Of a stretch of DNA of 64,000 nt, positions 26,401 through 41,400 are shown one piece after another. The notes beneath the pieces are model-generated. The model was given only the letters and a program-made list of their open reading frames with translations, searched no databases and was not told where the DNA came from. Position numbers and translations under genes: made by a program. Within the stretch, counting starts at the first letter, position 1; each line of letters begins with the position of its first letter. This DNA comes from Gordionus sp. m RMFG-2023 (Eukaryota; Nematomorpha; Gordioida; Chordodea; Parachordodidae), in the NCBI RefSeq assembly GCF_954871325.1, contig NC_088775.1:73695561-73759560 (forward strand), in the 5' to 3' direction.

Positions 26401-29400
26401 GAAAAATGACTAAGATATTAGTTTTTTTTAAACTTTTATAAAAGTTAAATAGCTTTTTATATTTAAGAAAGATTTGCATAAGTGAAAAACTATTTTTATG
26501 ATTATAATTTTATAGTTTGATGCAAAAGAAATTATTATATAAAGAGACAAAAAATTATAATCCATTGGAAATTTTATTATATTCTATCAATTTAAATTTT
26601 TATCATATTAAAGCAATTTTCGATCCTTTTCCACGATTCAAAAAACATAATTTATTAAACATAACTTATAATCACCTTTGAAATATAATTTTAACTAGCT
26701 ACAATTTTAACGTAACTTGTAGCGGCATCTAGTTACTTGTCAGAGGTAAAATTTTGCTAAGTTTCCTTGATTACGCCAATGAACTGCACTATTAAAATCT
26801 CGGGGGGGGGGGGGTACTAGGCGGGCACCGCGATAGAGTCAACATTATTTAGTAAGTATCGATTTTTTAAATGAATTATTTTATATTTTAGTCTGCAGGA
26901 GACAAAATGACAAAATGAAATTTTCCGACTCGATTCAACCCCAAATTTTTTTTAACAACATAACTTAAGTTTTGTTGAAATAAAAATCACTAATTGCTTT
27001 ATCCTTATCTTAGAGAAACATTATTTTAATAAAAGAATGGAAAAGATTTTTTTTCTAGCCCAAATCCGCCCCTGTTTTTAAAAAAGATCTGAACTCAGCC
27101 TGATTTGTTTTAAAGATTTTAGTTTAATTATATGCTAAAATAGCCTTTGAAAGTCTATAAAAAACCATAAAATTATCACTAACAACAAAACGGTTTAATT
27201 TTAATTCGATGAAGAAGGCGACGCGATAAAATATTACTTTTTATAAAATATAATCTTTTTTTTATGATGCTATTTTAAAAGATTACTAATATAAATATAA
27301 TTTTTGTAATGATAATTTTTAATATGTTAAAAATTTACGTGATACGTGATATATAGCGCATCGCCCTCTAACGTTGAATACATAACAGAGCTACGCTAGG
27401 TTTTCCTCATTTCCATCTAATTGGAACAATTTAATTTGGGTATAAAAGTAAAAATATGAGGAGCCCTCCACACGTTTGTGGGCAAGCCGCACGTACTTGT
27501 AGGCACAACATTTCGAAAAATGTTGCTTAAACCTCTATAGGCTTTAATTTAAAAGGAGTGGGACAAAGAAAACCCATATACCCGAGAACTACAGTATAAT
27601 TTAATTACTTTAAAGGTGGGTGATGGCTGATTTTAAGCTTAATTTCTTTAGTGTAAGTTATAATTACTATCAATATTGAGATATAATGTTCATAGAATCT
27701 GTAAATAAATATGATTAAAATAAAATAATATTTACCTTTCTACCACTTCAAATTTTCCACCGGAAGTGAAACAAATTCACCACGTTTTAATATCAATCAT
27801 TATTTTTCATTATTATGTTTTGATACCACGTTCTACCACTTCAAATTTTCCACCGGAAGTGAAACCTGTTAAAAATTTATCTCGCCTTATGCACGTTCTG
27901 GCTACAAAAAAATGAACGTGTATGCTATATATTTAGAATTTATTATTTGAATTGATCAGAATCTATTTGGCATATTATTAAGTTTTTGTTCTCAACATTT
28001 TTTGTTATAACCTGTCATTTTAAATTATATGTAGTATAACTAGCAGGGGTTCCTGTCAAGAATAGCCTTGTTATATTGTATTCCCTGTTTTACTGATAAT
28101 AATGGTTAAATGCCTCATTTTAAGAAATGTTTATGCAACGATACCTGTCTATTTGTTTTCACAGCAGAGGAAGAGGGGGTGGGCAAAAAATTTAATTTAA
28201 TTTTAAAAAATTGCCATACTTAGGCTCAATCTTGTGACCTTAAATGTAGAAGACTAACGACACTTGTTAGCTTTGAGATAATATGTTCTTAAATATTACA
28301 ATCGATATGTACTCCATTTTTAAGATTCGTAAAGACTATTAATCTCCCCTCTGGCTTCCAAATTTACCTTTAACTACCTTACTACCATCCTATAGGTCAT
28401 GTACCGAAACCGAGTCTTTTTTTAAGATCGCATTTCAATCCGGATTATATTATGACCTTTACCACAAAACGACTGATTTTAATACAGTGTTTTCAGAATA
28501 AACTTTTTTTCTCTGATATTTTTATTATCGCATAAATATTATAAAATACGCATCCAGCCTCTCCCTATCAATCTCATAATTATTTTTTGAACTCTTTCTT
28601 TCGATTCATAAATTATTTAAAAACTGCTATCTATATATCCTAATTTATAATATCTTTTTTAAAAAAATTTTCTTCTTTGGTCAATATTTTTCACATTTGT
28701 CCCTTTTATTCTATAATAAAATCTAGTTTAGTTGAGCGCTGCGTAGTGAGAATGGCTTAAAATTGGACCAAATTTCTTTTGATTTTGAAGAAATATGAGT
28801 GAAGGGGGGGGGGGGCTATACACGCGTAGCTTTTATTTATGCTAATTTGACAAAGGCTTGAAATTTTATTTTTTGAGTCATTTATTAATTTAAATTAAAT
28901 ATATTATTTATTACTAGTAGTATTGAGGAAAAATAAATTCATAAATGAATTTGTGGTCCAGCGAAAAAAATTATTTTCTTTTTTTTCTCCAAACCGATAA
29001 AAACAAACGCCCTTTTCAAAAAAAATTATTATTTCATTTTTATTAAAATTTATCGATTTTGTTTTTCTTTAAAAAATTTATTTTTTGCTATTATATTATA
29101 ATGTATTATTATTTTTTAAACTTATTATTCGAGTGCCGAAGGATTCGATTTTAAAACACGAAGAAAATGTCACTGGAAAATAATACCAGAAACATGCAGG
29201 CCCTGCCTTAAGCCTGGTCCTGCCCGTAATTTTTTTAAATATATCTGGGCTGGGCCGGAAATTTTTTTTAAAAAATAAGCGGGCCTGGCCGTGTCAAAAA
29301 AATTTTTGAAAAAAAAATCTTTTTAAAAAAAATCCCGCCGAAAATTTAAAAAAAAAACCGGGCCTGACCGTGGTAATGGTACCGCAGGTTTCTATATACC

Positions 29401-32400
29401 CCAATATTAAAAAAAAATTAAACGCTTTAAAAAGCTTATTTTAAAACTACCCTCCTTTTAAGGCATTTAAACAAATTTCTAAAATTATTTATAATTTTGT
29501 CCAAAGTATTTCAGTTCATGATTGGGATACCACCAAAAAGGAGGGGAGTAAACAAGCCCCATTGGGGAACCTCTGGAATAGAAAATTAAAGGAAGAAAGA
29601 TTTAGAATTATTAATAGTTTTTATTGGCACAAAATTAATAATGTGTTTTATATTTTGATTTTAGGCTATCTTCTCTTCAAAGATTTCTGCCAAAACGTGT
29701 ACGAAGAACAAGTCCCTCAACTCGAATTTTACGAAGAAGTTTATTATTTTTTAAACTTTTTTTACAAGCTTGTTTCGAAAGAACCCTTATTATATATGAT
29801 AGTATTAAAGCCCTACATTAGCCGAATTTTTTAAGTCCGTCACGAGATTTAAATACATAGATGAAGTTTAGGCAAGTATATAGATTGGACTTGATATATA
29901 TTTTTTTATTCCAGATACGGATGTATTAATTTGATATCTTTTGATAATGTGATCATTAACTATTATAATAATAATATTCTTATAATACTTTCTATTCCAT
30001 GCTTTATTTTAAAACAATTATTTTTTATTTTTCATCTCTTCCTGCTGTTTTCTTTCTTTTCACATCTTTCTTTTAATTTCGTCTGCTTTTTGGTGATGTT
30101 GGTAATGAATATGATTATGAATCACGCCACATGCTTATAAATTTGTATAAAAAATTATTTTAATTAAAAAATTTGTTTCCTAACAATTGATATTTATTAT
30201 TCCTTGATATTAAGATCAAAAAGTATCAAAAACTCGAAACCCACGATGAAAGATTGAAATACGCCAAAGATTTATACGATAATTACATAATGAAGGAATT
30301 ACTCAATACTTCCCACGTTTATGATTAATAAATAAGATACTTTACATTATTAGTATATAATGAAATTATACCAATTACTATAATATCAAAATTTTTTAAA
30401 TCTTATATCTTTTTGTCAGATAATCATCAGTTCGTTTATTTAACATATCAAATCAGATTCTAAATCTTATCTTTGGCATAATTGAAATTGCTTTCTACTT
30501 TTATAAAAATAATTTAATGTATTCCTTATATTTATGGTTAATTATTCCAAAATAATAGATATTGTTATTTTTTGAACTAGCTTACTTATAGTGATAAGCT
30601 TTTTGATATAATAGATCTTATTTTTGATCAATTCTTTTCTAATTCTCTCCCCCCCCCTCCCTGTGATAACAAGAATTCAAACTTTAAACCAACTCTTCAG
30701 ATAAAATAGATACTGATTTATTTTTTCAATTGGCAATGGTTAGTTTATTTGGTTGATAAGAGGCATTTTTTTAATTTCTAAATTTTTAGGCCTTAGTAGC
30801 TAACTTACCCCCTCCCCGCTTTTGCTTTGTTAGGCTAAGAGAAGTTTCGGAATTTTGATCACATTTCGACTCTTTGGAATCGGCAGATTCAAAAAAATAT
30901 AATTTTTCCGTACCGTTAAAAAGTAATTTACATTACTACATTCTGCGATTAAAAAGTGAGCTATAATGTCCTCTCTTATAGGTTCTAATTACATTATATA
31001 AAGATTTCTTGGATTGTCATTTACATTATTATTTGATTATACAATGTTATCTTGAATGAAAAAAAAATACTGTTTTAAAAAATACAGAAATTTTCGACTG
31101 ACACATTAAAACGAGTGCAATCCATACTTATCAGAAATTTGGTCCCGGCCGATCTATTCGAAGTAACCTAATTTTATTTCTCCCCCTTCCTAGCATATTT
31201 TTTTTTATCGATAAGATATGTTTTTTAAAAAAATAAATAATTATTACTTTCTATTATATCATTTGTATCCGAACTTTAAGTTATCGTTTGAGAGTCCTAT
31301 TTTGAATCCTACTACCGGTAAACATAATTTAATCGATCCGAAAGCATGGGGGAAATTTTATTTTAGCCCCGACGTATCTCCATTTTTTTTAATATTAGAT
31401 TTAAGTAAAAATTTTATCTTGAAATTTTTGTTAGATTTAGTAAAATTCATCTTGAAACTTATATATAAATCTAAGAAAGTATTTTAAAACTGAACCGATT
31501 CAGTTAAAAATTTGATTCATAAATCTTTTTTAAAAAAATAGAAATGTTTTAAATCTGTTTCGGTCCAAAGCCGATTTACTTATAAGCAATAATGTACTCC
31601 TAAGTTTTTTGTTATACAATTATATCTTAATCAATGACGTTTAAACTGATGATTATTCATTAAAATCCATTTTGATCCGTAATTTTTTTTTTACGAATTA
31701 ATAAAACTGAATTGTTTTAAAAAAAGTTTTCATAAAATTCTAAATGTCAATTATTTTATATGGGAAATCAAAATGGCATGTCATCAGCTGATTTATATAG
31801 ATAAATGAATTAATCAACGGCCTAGGTTAGCATTATATGTTATTGATTAATACATTAAACCTGGGTTCATAATAAAATTCGATCCGCATTATTTAACAGC
31901 TGATCGATTTTAAAAATCTGTTTATGAGATCAATTTTTTTTATTAAATTAATTTTATTTTTAATTCTATTCATTATAATAATTATTGATTTTAATAAAGA
32001 ATTGATCTCATTAAAGGATTTTAAAATTGCTCAGCTGTTAGGATCTGATCCCATTATGAATCTAGCCTAAGGTTTAAGTTTTTATCTAAGCATAATATGA
32101 TTAGATTTCTTTCCGACATTTTTAAATGTACAAAATTTTTTATCGCAACGAAAGAAATTTGAAATGGCCAATATTTTGTTTCATAAAAAAATATCGTATG
32201 AATTTTTGAAGAGTGAAAAAAAAAGTTAAGCATGATTTATGGCATTTTGATAAATCGCTCATATAATATTTTGATATTTGTTTTTGTGTTTTTTTTGGCT
32301 TCAAAAATTCTATTATCTTGTCCGTCACTTTTCAATACAGGATATATATATATAAATTAATTTATATTTTTTTTAATACCGAATACTTTTATTAAAATGA

Positions 32401-35400
32401 ATAAAATTTTATCTTGCCTTATCCCCGAAAATAATTAATTAAATTTAATATAAGAAATTAACCTATCCTTTAAAAAAAGTAACTATAAGGCTGCGTCCTT
32501 AATTTTTGTTCTTAATTCTGAATAAAGCAATCTTTTTCAGCTAGGGGGGTGAGTCCTTGTTCGACCAATCTTTTTCAGCTAGGGGGGTGAGTCCTTGTTC
32601 GACATATTGGGAAAAATATGAAATAACAATGCCACCAAACTCTTAAAGCAAATCAAAATGAATGTCCTAATTTAAAAGCTGTTTAGCCTAGGCTAAACAA
32701 ATATCAAAAATCGCGGACACCTTTTTTGTAGTAGTATTTAAAATAAAAAGTGTTTTTTTTTTAAAAAGATGGATATAGACAGATTTTGATGAAAAGAATT
32801 TTATTGAGAATTTCTTACCATTTGTCGCGATTATACTTAAGTAGAAGCTTTCACTTCCCGCTCGATTTTAGACTCGGACCGGACCAAAAAGTGTTTTTTT
32901 ACAAATGGATATTTTATTTAAGTTTAACTTACATTTACATACACCTTAATATCACCTTTTATTTTATATAAATAATAAAAAAAACTCGCGTATCTTTTAA
33001 AGCCTTACATCGAAGAAATACACCAATCTTTGTGCAGCGATATATTCCAACGATTTTTAGAAAGGTTTGTATATTTATTTTTTTGAATCCCATAAAATAT
33101 CTAATTATACTTTATAATAAAACTAATCTATAAAAAAAAATATGTTGCCTAGTATCTTTTAATCGCAAATTTTTCTTTAGAGAAACACAAAAATTGTCGA
33201 ATTTTATTATTTGCACCAAGTCATTACCAATTATTTTTTTTTATAACAACGATCCATGAATTATTAAATTATTATGGATATATCTTTAATATATAAAAAC
33301 ATAAATAATATTACTACGTGGCAGCGAAAAGTTTACCCGTTTTTGCCAATGGAAAAATTTAGAACTCAACATACAGGTTCACCTAATTTTTTTTATTTAA
33401 AAGAATATAATAGAATTAGACTCTCATTCATTCTATTAAACTAATAAATATCCACCTTATCACCCATTTACTCAAAAGTTAACGATGAACGATTTCAGCG
33501 TGCATCGCATAATAGGCAGAGGAGGCTTTGGTGAGGTATACGGTTGCAGGAAAGCCGATACCGGAAAAATGTATATAAAAAATATATAATAATTATTTAT
33601 ATATATTTGGCACTGAATCGGAGATGTAGCAGGCACTCTCCCGTAGTGCGATGGGGGTGGTTGGAGGAGTAAGCCGATTTTTTTTACAGAAAAGGATTCA
33701 AGAGGTGTCCGCATATGGGGAGTAGTCCTAGTTTATGTTTATATGTGGGGGACTAAGATTTTTTCGCTATGCCTCTGGATTTAATACTTGTAGTTATTAT
33801 TAAGATGTTTAAATGTTAAGGCTTTATGGACAAATAAGAAAAGTTAGGTTATATATAATAATAGTGTATACTAAAGATAAGGTCACAGTGTCTAAGAACT
33901 TTAAATGATTATATTTTCTTTCTTTTACTTTATTTTATCATTTCATTATTTTTTTAAAAAAAGCTAAATTCTATGTGAGATAATTCATATTTTTTTTCAT
34001 ATTTGGAATCTTATTTATAATAATTTTACGATTAAGGTATGCCATGAAATGCCTCGATAAAAAAAGGATCAAAATGAAACAAGGAGAAACGCTGGCTCTG
34101 AATGAAAGAATTATGCTTTCATTAGTCAGCACTGGGGTATGCCTAATGTTAACTAAATATTTAACTTCTACTATTTTTGCCCGGCGCTCACCTTTTTAAA
34201 CAAATATTTTTGTCCCAGCTTGAGTTAATTTTTATTTATGGGTTATATTTTTTTTAAATCTCGACCCTGCAGGTCTCTGCCTTAAATTTTTTTCTGTAAT
34301 AGTTGCTTTTATTTTTGTTCCACGGAGAAATTAATGGCATTACTTTTTTCGAAGATATTTTACAGTATAAATTATCTATGATATCTAATATGATTATTAT
34401 TTAGCAACAATGCCCCTTTATAGTGTGTATGACTTACGCCTTTCAAACTCCCGACAAATTATCATTCATACTGGATCTCATGAACGGTTAGAATATTAGA
34501 ACAGTTTATTTGTTAAGATATTTGAATTGGACGAGAAAAGAAAGATCGATAATTTAATTAATTAAATAAATAAAGGTAAATTCCATAAAGGACAACAAAT
34601 AATAGAATTTGATATTATTTATTTCACGCGTGTAGAATTAATCACAAACACCAATATTAGTGTTCAATATTAGTGTTTGACATGTTATTTGAGAAAGTGT
34701 TAGAGAAACGGATAAGGGAACAAACTAAAATTGGTTTTACACCTGGGAAAGACACAACATAGGCAATTTTGTGGTAAAACAAACATAGGAAAAATATCTT
34801 GCATGAGGAAAGAATCTATATTATACGTTTGCTGACGATAAGGCGTTCATGGTTCCGCACGAGGTTAATAGTTGGGCCTTGAGAAATTTAGGTTTAATGG
34901 CAATATATGCAGGAGCAAAACAGTGATCCAGACGGATGATGGAAATAGTAAAAGCTTTGAAGTGGAGTTAGGGCTGCATCAAGGATCCATGCTGAGTCCA
35001 TTATTATTAATTTTAGTAATGGACATGGTAGAGAGATGCGTGAAGGACTTTAATTGGACCTATTATATGCTGATGGCCTTGTATAAATAAATCACCGTGG
35101 TAGAATTGTGAGATAAAATTATTGATGGAAGATGTCTGTGGAAGCAAAGGGTCTCAAAATGAATGTGGAAAAGACAAAGGTGATCATATGTGGGGACACT
35201 CTGCATGTGGAGGAATCCGGAAACTGGCCGTGTAATGTATACGGAAAAGGCTAGAATTTAATCCAATGTACCAAATGCCAGAATGGGTGCAACAAAACAT
35301 GTAATGAGGAAAAGGGAAGTCTGATGATAACTAGCGGGACTTTAAAGTTGAAAAAACGGAGAAGTTTAGATGGATGTGTGGGGTATCTTCGAGAGAGAGA

Positions 35401-38400
35401 GAAACAGGCAAGGAATTACGATCAAGGATGGGAATAGAAGCGATTGCAGTGGTAATGAGAAGAAATAGACTGAGGTGTTTGGGCATGTATAGCAAAAAAA
35501 AAAGGTGGCTGAGTAAAGAGATGCCTTGATGGAAGTTAGAGGGCCAAGACCTCGAGAAAAGCCCAAGATGACGTGGATACAGTGATAACGGAGAGTATAA
35601 GAAAAATGGATCTCACAAATAGGGTTCTCAGGACGCCAAAAATGGGGAAGGGGAAAGTGGCTTACTCGGGTAAACTGGAAGCAGCCATTAAACGGCGAAG
35701 AAAAAGATATTAATACGCTTTTTGCATCATCCCCAAGGTCTTCAATATCAATTCGATAAGAAAATTATTTCCATCTTAATTTTTCTTGCTTCCTATTTCG
35801 ACGCTTTCCCTAATTAAATCTTTTAAATAAAATTTTTTCTCAGTGATAAGTTAGTTGCTAAAGTTAATAAGATGATTTGGTTTTTTTGTTTAGTAGATTT
35901 CACTCATCTATATTTTTGTAAAATCAAAATTCAGTATTAATTAAACTATTGATTCATTTTTTTAAATTTATCAATTTCTTTTTTTATAAATAACGCTCTA
36001 ATAAACTTTACAAAAATTAGGTGGTGATTTACATTACCATTTATCTCAACACGGGATATTTAGCGAAGAAGAAATGAGATTTTACGCCTCCGAAATCATA
36101 TTAGGACTCGAACATATGCATAACCGATTCGTCGTTTACAGGGATCTCAAAGTTTTAACTTTTTTCTTTCTTTTTATATTTTTTTTTAAAAAAATATTTA
36201 TTTCCTCCATTTTTTCCTACTGTTGGACCTTGTCGGACACATCATTTAGATTTTATTATGCGAATATTAACTCGTGATATTGTTAGTTATATCTAGCTAA
36301 CCATCGTAAATTATATGATAAATTTAGGAGTTTGAAAAAATTTCTATTTCGTATGATAAAATTTCTAATACAACGATATCTGGACAATTATAATTTATCA
36401 TAATTTATGTTAAACAATACCACCTAAGGTAAAATGCACTTTTTTAAACCAAAATATATTGTAAATTTGTTTAATATTATATTTCCTAATAATTCCATTT
36501 TATATTAAATTACGTTTTTTAAAAAAATTCTTTTTAGCCCGCCAATATATTACTTGATGAAAATGGTCACGTTCGAATTTCGGATCTGGGGTTGGCTTGC
36601 GATTTCTCCAAGAAAAAACCTCACGCCTCGGTGTAAGGGAAAGAAAAGAAGATTTTTATTTGACTTTATTCATTTTTTAAGCTCACTTATTATTACCACC
36701 CCTCCCCTCAGTAATTAATATAATTAGCGGTTAAGTTTGCGATTATTGCTTAACCACATACATTCAATTAGTAAATCATTTATTTAATCATTCCTCAAGA
36801 TCTAATGTGGGTTAGTATATATGAGATAGGAAAAGAATAATGCTAAATTTCAAAATCTTTTAAATAAAAAAAAATTACTTCTTCTGATTTTTTCATTCAC
36901 AATACATAATATAGATATTGGCTAGGGTTTGGTTTATATATAAACAAATATTTATTAAATCACGTCTAAAATAATTTCTTTAGATCGAGCATGTTGTAAC
37001 AATAATCTAAGTTTAGACCGTTACCAAATATTATAGTATATAATTATATTTGTTACGTGATCATTGTTATTAATTTTTATTACCCTCCCCATAAATAATT
37101 CCAGCGTTGTTTTTTTAATACACTTCTATTTTTAGCGGAACGCATGGTTATATGGCCCCCGAAGTTTTAGCTAAAGGAACCCCTTACGATTCATCCGCCG
37201 ATTGGTTTTCCTTGGGTTGTGTGTTGTACAAACTGTTAAAAGGGTATTACTAACTATTTTGTCTTATACGCTTGAACATAATTTTTGTAAGTTATTATTT
37301 AATTGATAGTAGAATAAGCTAAAAGGATGGAAAGAGATTCAAAATTTAGTTCACATTATCACTCAACGATTTCATAACAAAACTGAATTAGGAAGATAAT
37401 TGCAGTATGATTTGGGTGTATTTTAAAAATGGTTCATTTATATTTTGATTATTAGTCTGCACGGGTTTTCAACCGCCGCCCCTTGTTTTAAAAATATTTT
37501 TAATTCATCTGCTCAATGTTTGAAATTTTTAAACCTTCTCACGCTCGTCCATAATATGGGCGCCCGTTACAGATTCTAATTTGGGCTGGAGGTTATAGAA
37601 TAATTAAGAATTTTTTTTGAACTATTTATTTTTTTACGATTTATAGTCACAGCCCGTTTAGGCAACACAAAACTAAGGATAAACACGAGATAGACAGGAT
37701 GACACTAACGATGGTAGGTATTTTTACAGTTTAACATTTCAAATATAATATAAAAATATGTTAACTTCAATGTGACATTATTGGATTTTATTTCATCCCC
37801 TATGTTTCCTCCTTCATAATTGTGTTCTCATCATAATTTTTAACCAAAATATTGACTTTGATTTGTCCTTTTTGACTGAGAAGTTTGATATCCTTAAATG
37901 TAAAATTGAATTTCATATTTTCTGCTAGATTTGGTATTAGAGATGTAAATTTCCCGAAACTATAATAAGGGAAATTTAATGGAAAAGGGAAACTTAGAGG
38001 GAAAGGGGAAAAAAGGGAAATTTCTTAAAAAATTATTTTAAAGGTAACTATTGATTTTTTTTTCACGTTTTATCAAAAATATATAGACTATTAATATGAT
38101 ATTTTAACAAGTATGTTACAATTTCAATTATTTAATTTGTTATCTACGTTTTCCAAATAACGAACAATTTGTCATTTGTCTCGCAACATCTAAAACTAGT
38201 TGTCAGATATTGAAAAGTTCATATTGAGAAAAGTTGGAACCTAAAAAAATAAAATATAATTAAATACTAAAATATAAATTCTAAATCTTTATTAATTACT
38301 AATAAATATAAAGTGAAAACATAACCAAATATAAAAATGAATATAAGAAAGTAAAAGTAAAAGACTAAAAATTATATGCGAAAAAAAATAAATTCTAAAT

Positions 38401-41400
38401 AAACAGTTAAAATCGCATAATATTTTCTAAAATATATAATAATCTAATAATTTGCATATACATTTCTTTCGTTTTTCTTGTTTTTGTTTAAAGTAGATTT
38501 GCATATTAAAACACATATTACAACACTAGTAACATCTAATTATCAACAACTTAATGTCTTCAAAATTAAATCCGCAATATTTTGGGTCAAGTATATGAGC
38601 AGGGTATTGAATGTCTTGGCAACAAAAAATTCCGATTTTTTAAAATAAGTTGTTCGATCTCTATAATTTTCTTTCATGAGAGATTTCCCTGATATGGATA
38701 AATGTTTGAGGAACGTCAGATAAATTTGATGTGTCCGCTTCGACTTCCTCTATTTGTGTAGAAATGACGCAAGATCATTTAAAAAACTCCATTATCAAAA
38801 AGATAAGTCTCTTATCTCTATAAAAAAATACAGTATTGCCCCAAAATATCTTTATTTTTTGACAGACTATTAGTTATCTTAACTATGTTCAAGGAGTTGG
38901 GTGGGCTAGGCAACTTTAAGGAAACAATCCTATTTTTTTCTTTATGTAGTTGTTTTACCTTAAAATATCTTGAATTTTATATAGTTTATAATAATTTGGG
39001 CTTTTGTCATTGTTATCAATATTTTATCTGCTAGATCCTTTAAATTCAAATTAAGTCCATGAAATCCAGACCCAATGCATTCGATAATTGGATATTTAAT
39101 TCTCACAAGTGTCCAGGCTTTCTTTATCTTGCATTATTTATTATAATGTTAATTTTTGTGTTTCCTATTTCTACAATTACTTCTAATAAATTTACTAAAT
39201 ATATATATTTTCCCCTTGTGCATGGTCCCTGTTTCAATTAATTTATAGAAAAATGGCCTTGAAATCGCTATAATAAAATTTATAATACATTCCACTGTTA
39301 TATTTGTCCACCCATCATTAATAAGGGTCAAATTTTATTTTTTATCTTATCTTTCAATTACTATATTTTTAATTCATTCATATTCACGGTTTAACAAATT
39401 TTAACTGAGTAAATATCTTGTGAACATTTTAAATGCTGTTTTTAAAGATTGAAATAATTTCTTCCAAATACACCTTGCTTTATGGAAAATGAACAATTTA
39501 ACATAAAAATGGTGTTCCTAAATTATCCATATATTTTATTAAATTATTTTTTCAGAATAGTTGAATTAAAATTAAAAGAGAAAGTTGGCCTTATCCTATA
39601 TCTCTTTAACCTTTAATCCTACTCTTTATCCCTATTTCAGTTATTATTAAAAAAAATTATATATTTCAGTCAATAAAAAAGATTCCTTCCGATGAACATT
39701 ACTAGATTTAGCTATTATTATATTATCTAAAATAAACGTACATTTAAAGACAAAACACAATTATGATATATGCACCAAGAGGAAATTTTTTTCTTCAAAA
39801 TATGATAAAATTCCTGATTTATTTGAACAAAAAAACATAAATACAGCTCTATTTGATATAATATTATATTTTTAATTTTAATGGAATTATTTTTTTGCCC
39901 TATAAAATAAGGAAGAACATGTATAAAATCACAAGGGGAATAAAAATTATTTTGAAATTGATTAATAATTATATTATATAAATCATAACTGGACATATTT
40001 GAGGTCACCAAGTGAAAGAGAAAGAAAGCTAATTAGATAAAAGTGACAAACATTCCAAAAATTCAATATAAGGACTACAAGATAAAAAGAAATGAAAAAG
40101 AGGAAAAAATTAAATATATAATTTTTAATTTAATTTGGAAGAATTTACCACAAGAAAACAAAGGTTTATACTTTCTAATTTTATTTTTATTAAAAATTAT
40201 TTCTCGTAGGACGTTGAATTACCTAGCAATTTCTCCAACGAAGTGAGAAATTTGTTCGACACACTCTTAGCGCGCGAAGTCGAAAATAGATTAGGTTGCC
40301 AGGGATTAGGGTAAATGAAATTAAAATTTATTAGTCATCTCACGAAGATGGCCATGGCTGATTTAGGTAATCTGGTAATCCGATTACTTTGCAAAGTTAT
40401 TTTGTATATTCTGAGTTTGCAACTTCTCTTTAAAAAAGAAATATCATATTTTATCAAATTAAGAGAAACTAAGGAAAGGAGGAAATACGCGAAAAATTAT
40501 AATACCCTCTTAATAAGCGCCGATATATATTTATATTTATTTTGTTAAATTCAATTATCTAACAATTCAATTTCTTCCTTTGCAATTATATTATACTCTG
40601 TTTTTGAATCGTAGACACGAATAAACCTGTTGTAACTTTATAATTGTATGACAATTCTTTTGATATTAGTAGAATTATAATGATAATAGGGATTAAGAGC
40701 TACGACTAATGTAAGAGGGCTTAAATCGAATAAATTAAAATGCCATGTTAAACCAACATAGCTGATTTTTATGAATTTTATAATCTTTAATGCTCTTCTG
40801 AATTATCATTATTTTAGCATATGATTAAACCTGTGTGCTACACCGCCGACCCTTTTAAGACATTTTACGCTGTAGGCGATTTTAGGCGACGTGGCGCTTA
40901 TTTATATATAGCTTTAAATGGATCACAGAAACTTTTTTAAAAATATTTATAATAAATAAAATTGTATACTATTTATATTTCTTACAATGTTAGCTATAAC
41001 ATGTGACCTATTATATACACCCCCAAATAAATATCGAATCATTCCTTAGTTTTATCTACTTTACATCTATCTATTCGACGATGAACGATTTGCAATATAG
41101 GTTAGATAGCTATAAAATTATAACATAAATATTACATAGCAATAAACCTAGTAAGTTATGAAGTTTTTTGGCCAGCTCATACTTTCAAATAATAATAAAG
41201 AAAATCATAAAAGAATATTCTTATTTCTGTATTGTATGTTTGAAAGATGCTGATAGAGGAAAAATATTATAGAGAAAGTTTCATTAATATTTATTAATAT
41301 ATTATATGTGTGTGTATTGTATATATATATAACATATATAATTGATTTTGTTCAATAATTTTTAATATTTGGGTTAAGTTCACAGAATATTTATAAGATT

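Noticed and set aside
33472-33714. Minus-strand open frame over GRK2 exon 8
   Set aside because: It is an antisense shadow of the conserved kinase exon.
34872-35090. Possible small host gene in GRK2 intron 10
   Set aside because: It contains [10 protein letters not shown], a reverse transcriptase motif, with further LINE motifs around it; it is an RTE remnant.
36074-36277. Open frame running past GRK2 exon 11
   Set aside because: Only the part up to 36151 is coding; the rest is intron read-through after the gtttta donor.
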